From: Oscillospiraceae bacterium
GTDB taxonomy: Bacteria; Bacillota; Clostridia; Oscillospirales; Acutalibacteraceae
Assembly: GCA_015065925.1 (NCBI GenBank)
Contig: SVPL01000014.1
Location: 1-44,984, forward strand
Reading direction: 5' to 3'
Length of the DNA: 44,984 nt
Both the position numbers and the translations under genes were made by a program. A model generated the notes under the pieces. It was not told the origin of the DNA and made no database searches. It was given only the letters and a program-made list of their open reading frames with translations. Shown in pieces: positions 6,928 to 13,781 of the stretch; the stretch's first letter is position 1; each line of letters opens with the position of its first letter.

Positions 6928-8937
6928 ATGGCAGAAAAGAAATATGTAATTGATAATGCCGAACTAATGGCAGAATGGAACTGGGAAAGAAATAAAGATA
7001 TTACCCCATCGCAATTAACTCTTGGTAGCGGAAAGAAAGTATGGTGGAAATGTGACAAAGGACATGAATGGCAAGCAGCTTGCTACAGTCGCGTTGCTGG
7101 GAATCAATGTCCTATTTGCTCTGGAAGAAAAGTGCTTGTTGGATATAATGATTTATCTACACTTTCACCCGAAATCGCTTTGCAATGGCATCCCTCAAAA
7201 AACAGCGATTTTACCCCAAAAGACGTTACCATAAATAGTCATCGCAAAGCATGGTGGCTTGGTCCCTGTGGGCATGAATGGCAAGCGAGTATAGCGGATA
7301 GAAATAATGGGCGCGGATGTCCATATTGTTCAAGCAAAAAAGTTTTAAAAGGATATAATGATTTGCAAACGGTTAATCCAACTTTAGCAAAAGAATGGCA
7401 TTATGAAAAGAACAATGGATTAACACCTGCAGAAGTAATGCCCAATAGCGGGCAAAAAGTTTGGTGGAAATGTATCAAAGGCCACGAGTGGCAAGCAACA
7501 ATAGGTAGCAGAAATGATGGGCGAGGATGCCCGTATTGTTCTGGCCGATACGTCATTAAAGGTGAAACTGATTTGCAAACGGTTAATCCAACTGTAGCAA
7601 ACGAATGGAATTATGAAAAAAACAACGAATTAACACCTATGGATGTAATGCCTAACAGCAATAAAAAAATATGGTGGAAGTGCAGCGGTGGACACGAGTG
7701 GCAAGCGACAATAAATAGTAGAAATAACGGAATTGGATGTCCATACTGTTCAAGGCGACATACTGTTAAAGGTGTAAATGATTTACAAACCGTTAACCCA
7801 ACTTTGGCAAAAGAATGGAACTATGAGAAAAACATTGGATTAACACCTATGGACGTAAGGCCTAATAGTGATAAAAAAGTATGGTGGATTTGTAACAAAG
7901 GCCACGAGTGGCAAGCAACAATAGGTAGTAGAAATAGAGGGAATGGCTGTCCTATATGTCATTCTGAACAAAACACTTCTTTCCCCGAATATGCTATAGT
8001 TTTCTATCTTGAAAAATTTGGTTTAGAAACAATCCATTCTTATAAAGAAAGAGGATACGAGTTAGACGTTTATATTCCATCCAAAAAAGTTGCCATTGAA
8101 TATGATGGGTATTTTTGGCACCAAAACAAAACGAAACAAGATCTGATAAAAAACCGTAATTGCGTAAACGATGGAATTAAACTATATCGAATAAGAGAAG
8201 GGCTACCGCCTCTTAATGACAGTTCTATAGATTATGTTGTTCAAAGGAGTCAAAAAGATCTATCAAAAATACTTGAACTTCTTTTAAGTGAAATCACCGA
8301 AACTAACGTAGATGTTGACATTAAAAGAGACAATATTGCCATAGAAAATTTGCGGGAATATTCAGAAAAAGAAACTTCCCTATTATTTTCTAATCCAGAG
8401 ATAGCGAAAGAATGGAATTCCGAAAAGAACGGTGATTTAAGACCAGAACATTTTGCAGCAAATAGCCATAAAAAGGTATGGTGGAAATGTAGCAAGGGTC
8501 ACGAGTGGCAAGCGACAATAAAAGAAAGAAATAATGGAAACGGATGTCCATATTGTGCTGGTAAAAAAGTATTAAATGGCTATAACGATTTGCAAACAGT
8601 TAATCCGACTTTAGCTAAAGAGTGGAATTTTGAAAAAAACAACAGACTATCACCTATGGAAGTAACTCCTAATAGCCACTTAAAAGTCTGGTGGAAATGT
8701 AAAAATGGCCATGAATGGCAAGTATCGATAGCTGATAGACACAGCGGACGCGGATGTCCGTATTGCGCAGGCAAAAAAGTGTTAAAGGGCTTTAATGATT
8801 TGCAGACAGTAAATCCAAATTTGGCAGCAGAATGGCATCATGAGAAAAACAATGGATTAACGCCCGCGGATGTAACGCCTAACAGTCATGAAACAGTCTG
8901 GTGGAAATGTAAAAATGGCATGAATGGCAAGCGATGA
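6928..8937 (+). CDS. Repeat-rich zinc-ribbon protein with embedded PD-(D/E)XK-like nuclease, frameshifted near the 3' end
   Basis: 669 residues as read. Eight ~68-residue zinc-ribbon repeats of the DUF4379 'probable zinc-ribbon' type can be seen: five before (about 10-345) and three after (about 490-664) a nuclease-like domain (about 352-430). Each repeat has the pattern NP-LA-EW-EKN..TP.....NS..KVWWKC..GHEWQ ... GCPYC, with C-x3-H and CPxC as likely zinc ligands. Repeat 2 has a displaced first Cys (WWLGPCGHEW). The nuclease core reads ELD380VYIP...IE391YD393GYFWH, resembling Vsr/DUF559-type endonucleases. In repeat 8 a C is missing beside base 8919. Restoring it gives 691 residues, a complete final CPIC knuckle and a stop at 9000-9002, one base before the next gene. 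Nucleic-acid binding and cleavage are inferred from the domains; a defence or mobile-element role is speculation. Confidence 0.85.
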   Translation: MAEKKYVIDNAELMAEWNWERNKDITPSQLTLGSGKKVWWKCDKGHEWQAACYSRVAGNQCPICSGRKVLVGYNDLSTLSPEIALQWHPSKNSDFTPKDVTINSHRKAWWLGPCGHEWQASIADRNNGRGCPYCSSKKVLKGYNDLQTVNPTLAKEWHYEKNNGLTPAEVMPNSGQKVWWKCIKGHEWQATIGSRNDGRGCPYCSGRYVIKGETDLQTVNPTVANEWNYEKNNELTPMDVMPNSNKKIWWKCSGGHEWQATINSRNNGIGCPYCSRRHTVKGVNDLQTVNPTLAKEWNYEKNIGLTPMDVRPNSDKKVWWICNKGHEWQATIGSRNRGNGCPICHSEQNTSFPEYAIVFYLEKFGLETIHSYKERGYELDVYIPSKKVAIEYDGYFWHQNKTKQDLIKNRNCVNDGIKLYRIREGLPPLNDSSIDYVVQRSQKDLSKILELLLSEITETNVDVDIKRDNIAIENLREYSEKETSLLFSNPEIAKEWNSEKNGDLRPEHFAANSHKKVWWKCSKGHEWQATIKERNNGNGCPYCAGKKVLNGYNDLQTVNPTLAKEWNFEKNNRLSPMEVTPNSHLKVWWKCKNGHEWQVSIADRHSGRGCPYCAGKKVLKGFNDLQTVNPNLAAEWHHEKNNGLTPADVTPNSHETVWWKCKNGMNGKR

Positions 8938-9002
8938 TAGGCAATAGGCACAAAGGGAACGGTTGTCCTATTTGTAGAAAAACAAAAAACAAAGAGGTTT
9001 AG
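8919..9002 (+). pseudogene. Frameshifted tail of the zinc-ribbon protein (eighth repeat)
   Basis: The preceding repeat has AAAAATGGCCATGAATGGCA, whereas here the sequence is AAAAATGGCATGAATGGCA, one C short. In the shifted frame the family pattern continues perfectly: HEWQAMIGNRHKGNG then CPICRKTKNKEV and a stop at 9000-9002. This shows a recent single-base deletion, a sequencing or assembly error, or less likely a recoding site. Confidence 0.85.
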
Positions 9003-9003
9003 T

Positions 9004-9657
9004 ATGTTTGAGTGGATAAAAAAGCATAAAGCGTTATTTATTATAATATGCGTATTAATTCTTATTGCATTAATAGGTGTGCCATTTGCCATAAATCTGT
9101 TATTCAAAGCAGATACTAATATCAATGTGTTTCAGGCGGAATGGTCTGCTGGTGATGCTTTGGGGTACTACGGCGCAGTTCTTTCTTTTTTAGGTACGGT
9201 AATTTTAGGTGCGTTAGCCTTGTACCAAAACCACATAATAAAAGAAGAAGCTGATAAAAAGGCAGCGTTGCTAGAAGAAAAAGAATATATCGAGAATATG
9301 CCAAAATTCAGTATGCACTTTAGAAGTTGTTTTGGATTTGCAGTTAAACTTGGGTTTGCAATTAAGAATTATTCAAAAAATATTTCTTACGATATCAAGG
9401 TTTACGATATTCGCATAAAATCAAATGATACAACAATGTGGGAATCAAGGCAAATATATAAAACTGCAGCTTTGGATTCCAATAGTGAATTTAAAATAAA
9501 CCTTGATTCTCCTGAAATTAAGGATGCAGATAATCTGATTTTGCTTGCGTATATGACATGCAAAGACAAGTATAATGATAATCATGAATATATACTCAAA
9601 ATGCATTGCTCAAAACCAAATAAATACATATGCGATGAAGTAAAAGAAATATCCTAA
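9004..9657 (+). CDS. Two-TM membrane protein, cassette partner of unknown function
   Basis: 217 residues, not assigned to a named family. TM1 is at about 9-31 (ALFIIICVLILIALIGVPFA). A short segment, AEWSAGDALGYYGAVLSFLG, leads into TM2 (about 56-78). A charged, coiled-coil-like stretch (KEEADKKAALLEEKEY, about 82-97) then begins a soluble C-terminal domain of mixed strands. Similar WSAGDxLGYYG two-TM proteins occur, to my recollection, in accessory regions of Firmicutes. The ATG is one base after the corrected stop of the zinc-ribbon gene, and its ribosome site (AGAGGTTT) lies inside that gene's tail, so the two form a coupled operon. A membrane effector or anchor role is speculative. Confidence 0.8.
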   Translation: MFEWIKKHKALFIIICVLILIALIGVPFAINLLFKADTNINVFQAEWSAGDALGYYGAVLSFLGTVILGALALYQNHIIKEEADKKAALLEEKEYIENMPKFSMHFRSCFGFAVKLGFAIKNYSKNISYDIKVYDIRIKSNDTTMWESRQIYKTAALDSNSEFKINLDSPEIKDADNLILLAYMTCKDKYNDNHEYILKMHCSKPNKYICDEVKEIS

Positions 9658-9743
9658 AAAAGCACTTGACATACCAGTTCACTATAATTTATATTTCTAC
9701 TTATTTATAGCAATCAAGACCTTTGTACTGTTTTTGACTGCGA

Positions 9744-9762
9744 AAAACCCAGTATTCATGCG
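9744..9762. repeat. 19-bp imperfect direct repeat flanking the cassette, right copy
   Basis: This matches 6741-6759 in 17 of 19 positions. Here it sits inside a small dyad (AAACCC...GGGTTT). Confidence 0.5.
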
Positions 9763-9788
9763 GGTTTACGCTTGATTACTATAACGCT

Positions 9789-9804
9789 ACTCGCACCAAA
9801 AAAT
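9789..9804. repeat. Copy of the tRNA-Pro 3' end (att-like)
   Basis: ACTCGCACCAAAAAAT resembles the end of the tRNA-Pro gene and what follows it (ACTCGGACCAAAAAT, 6514-6528), with one substitution and one extra A. It is followed, as at the tRNA, by a terminator-type hairpin and a cloverleaf array. It could be a right-hand attachment remnant, but the match is short. Confidence 0.35.
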
Positions 9805-9835
9805 AAAGCATTTCTTTCGAAGTGCTTTATTTTTA
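9799..9835. terminator. Bidirectional-type terminator hairpin
   Basis: A 16-bp A/T-rich stem with one G-T pair (AAAAATAAAGCATTTC with GAAGTGCTTTATTTTT) and loop TTTC. It lies downstream of the cassette and could end its transcript. Confidence 0.7.
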
Positions 9836-9837
9836 TC

Positions 9838-9946
9838 CAATCTGAAGGATTGGTATGTAATCTCGCATTGGCGAGGATGTAATCCGTTTGCATTGCAAAC
9901 GGTATGGCATCAAGGCGAAAGCTTTGTATGTTAGAGCTTCGGATTG
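9838..9946. repeat. Multi-hairpin 'cloverleaf' repeat array, copy 2
   Basis: The outer stem CAATCTGAAG (9838-9847) pairs with CTTCGGATTG (9937-9946), with one wobble. It encloses three hairpins: CTCGC-ATTG-GCGAG (9862-9875), CCGTTTGC-ATT-GCAAACGG (9884-9902) and CAAGGC-GAAA-GCTTTG (9911-9926). Linkers are TATGTAAT-like. The opening, TTGGTATGTAAT, parallels TTGGTATATCAT in copy 1. It has the same architecture as copy 1 with different stem sequences. Confidence 0.8.
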
Positions 9947-10012
9947 ATTACATACCGTCTTACGACGAACACTTCATGCTGATTTATTAGGTTATAAAAT
10001 TCAATATTAAAA

Positions 10013-10047
10013 CCAAAAAGGGAGCGAAACTAATCGCCCCTTTTTTT
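10013..10047. terminator. Terminator serving the minus-strand gene at 10093-10602 and possibly the plus strand
   Basis: The A-rich arm AAAAAGGGAGCG (10015-10026) pairs with CGCCCCTTTTT (from 10035) with one bulged base. It has T-runs on both strands. Confidence 0.65.
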
Positions 10048-10092
10048 GTTTGACTCTATTTTTATGTTGATTTTTAACTTGTTTATTACAAG

Positions 10093-10602
10093 TTAATTTT
10101 CGCCTGTTTTTACTGTTTCATCATTTTCTTTTTCCACAGTTTTTTCTTCTTCCATAGGTTCTTCATAATCTTCGGTGATTCCTTCTGCTTGTGCAGATGT
10201 ATAAAGTGAAATATTTGCTGTGATTTTAGTATGTTGTACAATTGAAGCTAGTGAAGCAATCAATAAAGCCAAAACGTGATAAACACAGTATTCAATAAAG
10301 GCATATAAAGCAGTTTCTATAATTGAAACTACGAAAATATCCCACTCAAAAGTTGTTATTGTTTCAGATTCTGTCCAAGTGTAGTATGTACCATGAGTTG
10401 TTTCTTCTACAGATACTGAATATGATGATGTTATTGCCATTATAATACCCGAAATAAGTATTATCCAAAATAGCACCGCACCTAATTTTTCTAATCTTTC
10501 ACACCATAGCCATAGATTTTTTGTGATGCTATCTGTTTCGTAACAAGCCTTAAAATTCTTTGGTATTTTCTTTTCTTGATTTCCTGAAAACATATTTTTC
10601 AT
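10093..10602 (-). CDS. Small two-TM membrane protein, unknown function
   Basis: 169 residues that I do not recognise. A short charged N-terminus is followed by TM1 at about 38-60 (LGAVLFWIILISGIIMAITS), a Ser/Thr-rich loop (YSVSVEETTHGTYYTWTES) that probably faces outside, TM2 at about 86-118 (IIETALYAFIEYCVYHVLAL), and a soluble acidic tail rich in Glu (about 140-169). A good ribosome site (AAGGAG) lies 8 bases before the ATG. It stands alone on the minus strand inside the accessory region, between hairpin array 2 and degenerate inverted repeats. Confidence 0.75.
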   Translation of the reverse strand: MKNMFSGNQEKKIPKNFKACYETDSITKNLWLWCERLEKLGAVLFWIILISGIIMAITSSYSVSVEETTHGTYYTWTESETITTFEWDIFVVSIIETALYAFIEYCVYHVLALLIASLASIVQHTKITANISLYTSAQAEGITEDYEEPMEEEKTVEKENDETVKTGEN

Positions 10603-10675
10603 TTTTTATTCTCCTTATAATAAAAAAGTGTGTGCAACGAAAGTCACACACACCGAAAAATGCGACTCACATTGC

Positions 10676-10792
10676 TACCACACAACATTTTCAGACAAAC
10701 AATAAAGTATGCGAAAATAGAGCCTGCACTTTTACCAATAGATAAAAATACACACTTATATTGTTTGCCAAATATTAAAATGTTATGTGGTA
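10676..10792. repeat. Imperfect inverted repeat (MITE-like), 117 bp
   Basis: TACCACACAACATTTT (10676-10691) pairs with AAAATGTTATGTGGTA (10777-10792), 15 of 16 positions. CAAACAATA (10696-10704) pairs exactly with TATTGTTTG (10759-10767). The centre is weakly paired. It encodes no convincing protein and lies upstream of the minus-strand membrane protein gene. It may be a miniature transposable element or a remnant of inverted transposon ends. Confidence 0.5.
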
Positions 10793-10887
10793 ACTTGATT
10801 GTATCACTATTATCTGCAAAAATCAACATTTTAATTTTCAGTTGCTATTTTATTTAAAATGTTATAGAATATAAGTAGTTAAAATTA

Positions 10888-11000
10888 GCCAGAACATTTA
10901 AACTTGAACCAGATTTTGAAACACATACTATGAAGTTCGATGAGCCAAAAGATGCCACGAAATATCCATTTAAGGCTGGCTCGAGTTTGAATGCTCTGGC
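10888..11000. repeat. Imperfect inverted repeat with 25-bp arms
   Basis: The arms 10888-10912 (GCCAGAACATTTAAAC...) and 10976-11000 (...GTTTGAATGCTCTGGC) match in 21 of 25 positions, all differences being transitions. The 63-base centre is AT-rich. A 41-codon open frame (ATG 10930 to stop 11053-11055) runs through it, but I cannot assign it and it may be chance or a gene remnant. Together with the preceding inverted repeat it fills the gene-free stretch 10603-11158. Confidence 0.5.
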
Positions 11001-11096
11001 ATTTATGTTTTTTAGCTATATAAATAAGGATTTCGGGCTGTTCAAGTATTTTTAATCCATTTTCGTTTTTATTTTAATAAGTTCTGTTAAAAGGTA

Positions 11097-11126
11097 TTGA
11101 AAATATTAGTCATTTGAATTATAATG
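11097..11126 (+). promoter_or_regulatory. Promoter of gph-MFS
   Basis: TTGAAA (11097-11102) and TATAAT (11121-11126) are 18 bases apart. The ATG of gph follows at 11159 with AGGTGA upstream. Confidence 0.65.
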
Positions 11127-11158
11127 AATAAGAAAGTTAAAGTTTCGTAGGTGAAAAA

Positions 11159-11824
11159 ATGAAGTTCAGTGCAGTTTTATTTGATTTAGATGGCACTTTG
11201 GCAAATACTTTGGGGGATTTAGCCGACTCTGTAAATTATGTTTTAAAGCAAAAAGGTTTTCCTATACATAATACTGAATGTTATAAATATTTTGCAGGTG
11301 ATGGCATTTTAAAGATGATTGAGCGCGCTCTTCCAAATGAATATGCTTCAAGCTCAATAGTTTTTGAACTTAAAGATATGTTTATGGACTATTACTCTAA
11401 AAACTATAATAATAAAACGGTTGCTTATGATGGGATTATTGAACTTGTAGACATTCTAAAGAAAAACGGAATAAAGATAGGTGTTGTTACCAATAAGGCT
11501 CAGGAAATGGCTGAAAAGGTGTTAAAAAAGCTTTTTGGCAATGCTTTTGATTATATTTTGGGACTTCGTGAAGGGATACCCGCTAAGCCTGATCCAACAG
11601 GAATTTTTATGGCTATGAAGGAGCTAAATGTTAATCCTTCGGAATGTGCTTTTGTTGGAGATTCGGGTATGGATGTTGCGGCAGGTGTAAATGCGGGTGT
11701 ATTTCCTATAGGCGTTTTGTGGGGATTTCGCGAAAAAAATGAGCTTATAAAATTCGGTGCAAGGGAAACTGTTTCTACAGCTGAGGAACTACTTAGCCTA
11801 TTGGTGAATAAAAATGAATCATAA
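11159..11824 (+). CDS. gph: HAD-family phosphoglycolate phosphatase
   Basis: A 221-residue HAD hydrolase of the Gph/PGP branch that removes phosphate from 2-phosphoglycolate or related small phosphate esters. Motif I is DLDGTLANT (about 9-17, nucleophile D9), motif II is VVTNKAQ, motif III is the Lys in PAKPDPTG, and motif IV is FVGDSGMDVAAGVNAG. The helical cap lies between motifs I and II. It overlaps the MFS gene by 11 bases, so the two are co-translated. The exact substrate cannot be told from sequence alone because HAD phosphatases are promiscuous. Confidence 0.88.
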   Translation: MKFSAVLFDLDGTLANTLGDLADSVNYVLKQKGFPIHNTECYKYFAGDGILKMIERALPNEYASSSIVFELKDMFMDYYSKNYNNKTVAYDGIIELVDILKKNGIKIGVVTNKAQEMAEKVLKKLFGNAFDYILGLREGIPAKPDPTGIFMAMKELNVNPSECAFVGDSGMDVAAGVNAGVFPIGVLWGFREKNELIKFGARETVSTAEELLSLLVNKNES

Positions 11825-13073
11825 ATATACTTTAACAAAATCGGCTTGTTATTTAGGTTATGCAATTCAAGCCGTTGTTAATAATCTTACATCCATTTTA
11901 TTTATTATTTTTAATTCCAAGCCCTTTAATCTTACACAAGAAGAGCTTGGTCGTTTAGTGTTTATTAACTTCTTCTCACAATTAATTGTTGATTTTCTTT
12001 CTATTTATATCGTACCTAAAATCGGTTACAAAAAATGTGTTGTTTTGGCACAAGCTTGTTCTTTTATGGGGTTTGTTTTTTTAGGTGCTTTGCCAAATAT
12101 TATTCATCCCTATAGCGGGCTTGTTGTTGCCATAATTTTTCTGGCTATAGGCAGTGGTTTTATTGAGGTGCTTATTAGCCCAATTTGTGAAGCGTTGCCC
12201 AGCAAAAACAAGGCTGGAAGTATGAGCTTTTTACATTCCTTTTATTGTTGGGGACAGGCGGCTACAGTCATTATCACAACACTTCTTTTACTATTTTGGG
12301 GCAGAGAAAATTGGCTTTACATTCCATTCTTTTGGGCTATTTTACCTGCTATTAATACGGTTTTATTCAGCGTGGCTCCCATTTTGGAATTAGAAGGGGA
12401 TAAAAATCGCTCTTTTAAGTTGCAAAGCGTGTTAAAGAATAAACAATTCTATTTGTTTTTGATTTTGATGTTTTGTGCAGGCGCTTCGGAGCTTACTATG
12501 GTTCAGTGGACTTCATTTTTTGTTGAAACGGGATTTTCCGTTGAAAAGTGGATTGGAGATATTTTAGGTCCCTGTACTTTTGCTATTTTTATGGGTATTG
12601 GCAGGGTGTTATATGCCCTTTGCGGTAAGAAAATTCGCCCCGATTTAATTATTATGGTGTTTGCATTGGTTTGTACAGGCACATATTTAGTTGTGGCTTT
12701 TTCAAACAGTGCGGTATTAACTATAATTTCGTGTGCTATATGCGGAATTTCGGTAAGCGTTATGTGGCCGGGAGTTTTTAGTAGTGCGGCAGAAAAATTC
12801 AAAGGTAGCGGGGCATCGCTTTTTAGCGTTTTGGCTATGTTTGGCGATTTGGGTTGTGCTATAGTACCTTGGATTTTAGGATTTATTTCTGATTTTTCAA
12901 CATCAAATGGTGTTGCAGATAAATTTGCAAAGGTTTTTAATCTTTCAGGTAGTCAAGCGGGAATACAGTTTGGCTTTTTAGTTACCGCTTTGGTTCCATT
13001 TTCAATGTTTACAATTTTGTTTTTTATTAATTTTGCAAATAAAAAAAGAATTAAATTGCCTAATAAGGCATAA
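11814..13073 (+). CDS. MFS transporter
   Basis: A 419-residue polytopic membrane protein with about 12 hydrophobic segments in two halves split by a charged loop near residues 190-205 (ELEGDKNRSFKLQ). The first half carries the MFS-like pattern IYIVPKIGYKKCVVLAQ after TM2. The general look, including GSGFIEVLISPICEALPSKNKAGSM, is closest to sugar-type MFS permeases such as the FucP-like group. It is translationally coupled to gph, and dCMP deaminase follows 23 bases later. A sugar or nucleoside substrate would suit these neighbours, but that is a guess. Confidence 0.8.
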   Translation: MNHKYTLTKSACYLGYAIQAVVNNLTSILFIIFNSKPFNLTQEELGRLVFINFFSQLIVDFLSIYIVPKIGYKKCVVLAQACSFMGFVFLGALPNIIHPYSGLVVAIIFLAIGSGFIEVLISPICEALPSKNKAGSMSFLHSFYCWGQAATVIITTLLLLFWGRENWLYIPFFWAILPAINTVLFSVAPILELEGDKNRSFKLQSVLKNKQFYLFLILMFCAGASELTMVQWTSFFVETGFSVEKWIGDILGPCTFAIFMGIGRVLYALCGKKIRPDLIIMVFALVCTGTYLVVAFSNSAVLTIISCAICGISVSVMWPGVFSSAAEKFKGSGASLFSVLAMFGDLGCAIVPWILGFISDFSTSNGVADKFAKVFNLSGSQAGIQFGFLVTALVPFSMFTILFFINFANKKRIKLPNKA

Positions 13074-13096
13074 ATTTTTAGAGGAGGCAGTATATT

Positions 13097-13576
13097 ATGA
13101 AACGCGAAGGTTATTTATGTTGGGATGAATATTTTATGGGAGTGGCTATGCTTTCGGCAGGGCGCAGTAAGGATCCCGGAACTCAAGTTGGCGCTTGTAT
13201 AGTTAATGACGAAAATAGAATTATGTCTGTTGGCTATAACGGTATGCCTTGTGGTTGTTCAGATGATGTTTTTCCTTGGGATAGGTGCGGTGAAAACCTT
13301 AATACCAAATATCCTTATGTTTGCCACGCCGAACTTAATGCTATTTTGAATTTTAGGGGTGGCTCTTTAAAGGGCTGCAGAGTATATTGCACATTATTTC
13401 CTTGCAACGAATGTGCAAAAGCCATTATTCAAATCGGAATTAGAGAGGTGGTTTATTTAGAGGATAAATACTCTTCTACTGATAGTGTTGTTGCTTCTAA
13501 AAAAATGTTTGATGCAGCAGGGGTAAAATATACTAAATACAAACCCGCAGGACATCAGGTTAGATTTGAGCTTTAG
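13097..13576 (+). CDS. Deoxycytidylate (dCMP) deaminase
   Basis: A 159-residue zinc enzyme that converts dCMP to dUMP, feeding thymidylate synthesis. The zinc site is visible as HAELNAILN (His and catalytic Glu) and the paired cysteines of PCNECAKAI. The N-terminal [25 protein letters not shown] and [12 protein letters not shown] are typical of the dCMP/ComEB group rather than cytidine deaminases. A strong ribosome site (GAGGAGG) precedes the ATG. A terminator follows, so it ends the gph-MFS-deaminase unit. It is related to B. subtilis ComEB. Confidence 0.92.
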   Translation: MKREGYLCWDEYFMGVAMLSAGRSKDPGTQVGACIVNDENRIMSVGYNGMPCGCSDDVFPWDRCGENLNTKYPYVCHAELNAILNFRGGSLKGCRVYCTLFPCNECAKAIIQIGIREVVYLEDKYSSTDSVVASKKMFDAAGVKYTKYKPAGHQVRFEL

Positions 13577-13617
13577 GTTTTAATAATAACTTAAACTAAT
13601 TATATATCAGGAATTTT

Positions 13618-13652
13618 GAGCAGTTGTGTTTTGCAGCTGCTCTATTTTTTGT
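13618..13652 (+). terminator. Terminator after dCMP deaminase
   Basis: A 9-bp stem with one G-T pair (GAGCAGTTG, 13618-13626, with CAGCTGCTC, 13634-13642), a 7-base loop and a following T-rich tail. Confidence 0.85.
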
Positions 13653-13781
13653 TATTTTTTTTAAAAATGGACATATCTTACAAAAAATGAATATAAAAGC
13701 CAAAAAATAAAAGGTTAAAACTATTTAATTATAAGAGGAAATATGGTATTATAAAAATAAGCAGAATTAAGGGGGGATTTT

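Noticed and set aside
9666-9688. Promoter TTGACA...TATAAT after the membrane-protein gene
   Set aside because: Spacing is only 11 bases, too short for a sigma-70 promoter.
9700-9798. Second tRNA gene ending in ACCA
   Set aside because: No T arm (TTCRANY) or anticodon arm can be folded upstream of the ACCA; at most it copies a tRNA 3' end.
10930-11055. 41-residue open frame as a gene
   Set aside because: No ribosome site, no recognisable family, and one arm of an inverted repeat lies inside it; kept only as a note on that repeat.
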